Below are positions 63,873-64,000 of a stretch of 64,000 nucleotides of DNA, piece by piece. The notes below the pieces were generated by a model. The model did not search any database and was not told the DNA's origin. It worked only from the letters and a program-made list of their open reading frames with translations. Each line of letters begins with the position of its first letter. The stretch's first letter is position 1. The stretch comes from Lysinibacillus fusiformis (GTDB lineage Bacteria > Bacillota > Bacilli > Bacillales_A > Planococcaceae): assembly GCF_007362955.1 (NCBI RefSeq), contig NZ_CP041696.1, positions 1,178,001-1,242,000 of the forward strand, in the 5' to 3' direction. Position numbers and translations under genes: made by a program.

Positions 63873-64000
63873 ATAAATTCTCAAATACAGCAGTATTTAC
63901 AGCATATTAAATTTCAAGGATCTTTAGAGCCTTCTATTAAGCTGCTAGGACACTTGCAAACATACCATCTCCATACAATTCCATATGAAAATTTAGACGT
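63873..64000 (+). CDS. Arylamine N-acetyltransferase, 5' part; start codon abnormal
   Basis: The frame from 63873 encodes INSQIQQYLQHIKFQG and continues to HTIPYENLDV at the window edge, the N-terminal signature of NAT enzymes, which transfer acetyl from acetyl-CoA to aromatic amines through a Cys-His-Asp triad (beyond the window). No ATG, GTG or TTG exists in frame between the stop at 63852-63854 and this segment. The ATA at 63873 is eight nt after the ribosome site AGTGAGG. Either ATA serves as start or the true ATG has mutated. Confidence 0.75.
   Translation, partial: MNSQIQQYLQHIKFQGSLEPSIKLLGHLQTYHLHTIPYENLD

Noticed and set aside
1..64000. CRISPR arrays, tRNA or rRNA genes, prophage or defence islands
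   Set aside because: No regularly spaced repeats, cloverleaf sequences, rRNA segments, integrase or phage structural genes were seen while reading the window.

Overview
The window looks like chromosomal DNA of a low-GC, Gram-positive, spore-forming bacterium of the order Bacillales, most likely Lysinibacillus or a close relative. The evidence is AT-rich sequence, strong AGGAGG-type ribosome sites (often before TTG or GTG starts), U-tailed terminators, a T-box, a TRAP-type operator, an SLH-anchored surface protein, and gene orders shared with Bacillus subtilis (hit-trpP-YtxH-hpr-prsA-yhaM-yhaN-yhaO-yhaR and yheE/yheB/yheA). No tRNA, rRNA, CRISPR array or prophage was seen.

Layout. 1-11 kb is a conserved yha block: HIT protein end, tryptophan transporter trpP behind a candidate TRAP operator, a YtxH protein, the ScoC/Hpr regulator, a YjcZ peptide, the PrsA foldase, then exoribonuclease YhaM and the Rad50/Mre11-like pair YhaN/YhaO in one overlapping operon. 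11-18 kb holds tRNA hydroxylase TrhO, a KstD-like flavoprotein, T-box-controlled serA, and an ECF sigma/membrane anti-sigma pair. 18.2-28.9 kb is the accessory highlight: a minus-strand aromatic catabolic cluster with a DmpR-type sensor joined to a PucR-type output domain, an HpaB-like monooxygenase with its flavin reductase, an extradiol dioxygenase, and a meta-cleavage lower pathway in the order E-F-G-H-I-C of dmp/xyl operons. Together these could take a phenolic compound through a catechol to pyruvate, acetaldehyde and acetyl-CoA. A 350-nt, highly self-complementary element sits inside this operon and appears to have rewritten the end of the aldolase gene.

29-41 kb carries housekeeping and hypothetical genes: a HAD nucleotidase, an MBL-fold lipoprotein with a DUF3006 partner, an IS1182-type transposase relic next to a GC-rich palindromic repeat, glycerate kinase, hemZ, a secreted copper-amine-oxidase-domain protein, an RNase H-like protein, and yheA/B/E. 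41-49 kb has an MpfA-like exporter with a possible leader peptide, a Mn-type CDF transporter, a WYL regulator with a zinc-ribbon/GyrI-like partner, an orphan SARP-type response regulator and a NarL-type two-component system. 49-64 kb has bdbC, an RluA-type pseudouridine synthase, an SLH-anchored 5'-nucleotidase, an aldo/keto reductase, catE, trmL, queG, a B3/B4 protein, a catalase, an LD-carboxypeptidase, a DMT exporter, nagB, and the start of an arylamine N-acetyltransferase that lacks a normal start codon.

All functional calls rest on reading the sequence and on remembered family features. No database search was run. Start codons were chosen from ribosome-site spacing and family N-termini and often differ from the longest open frame.
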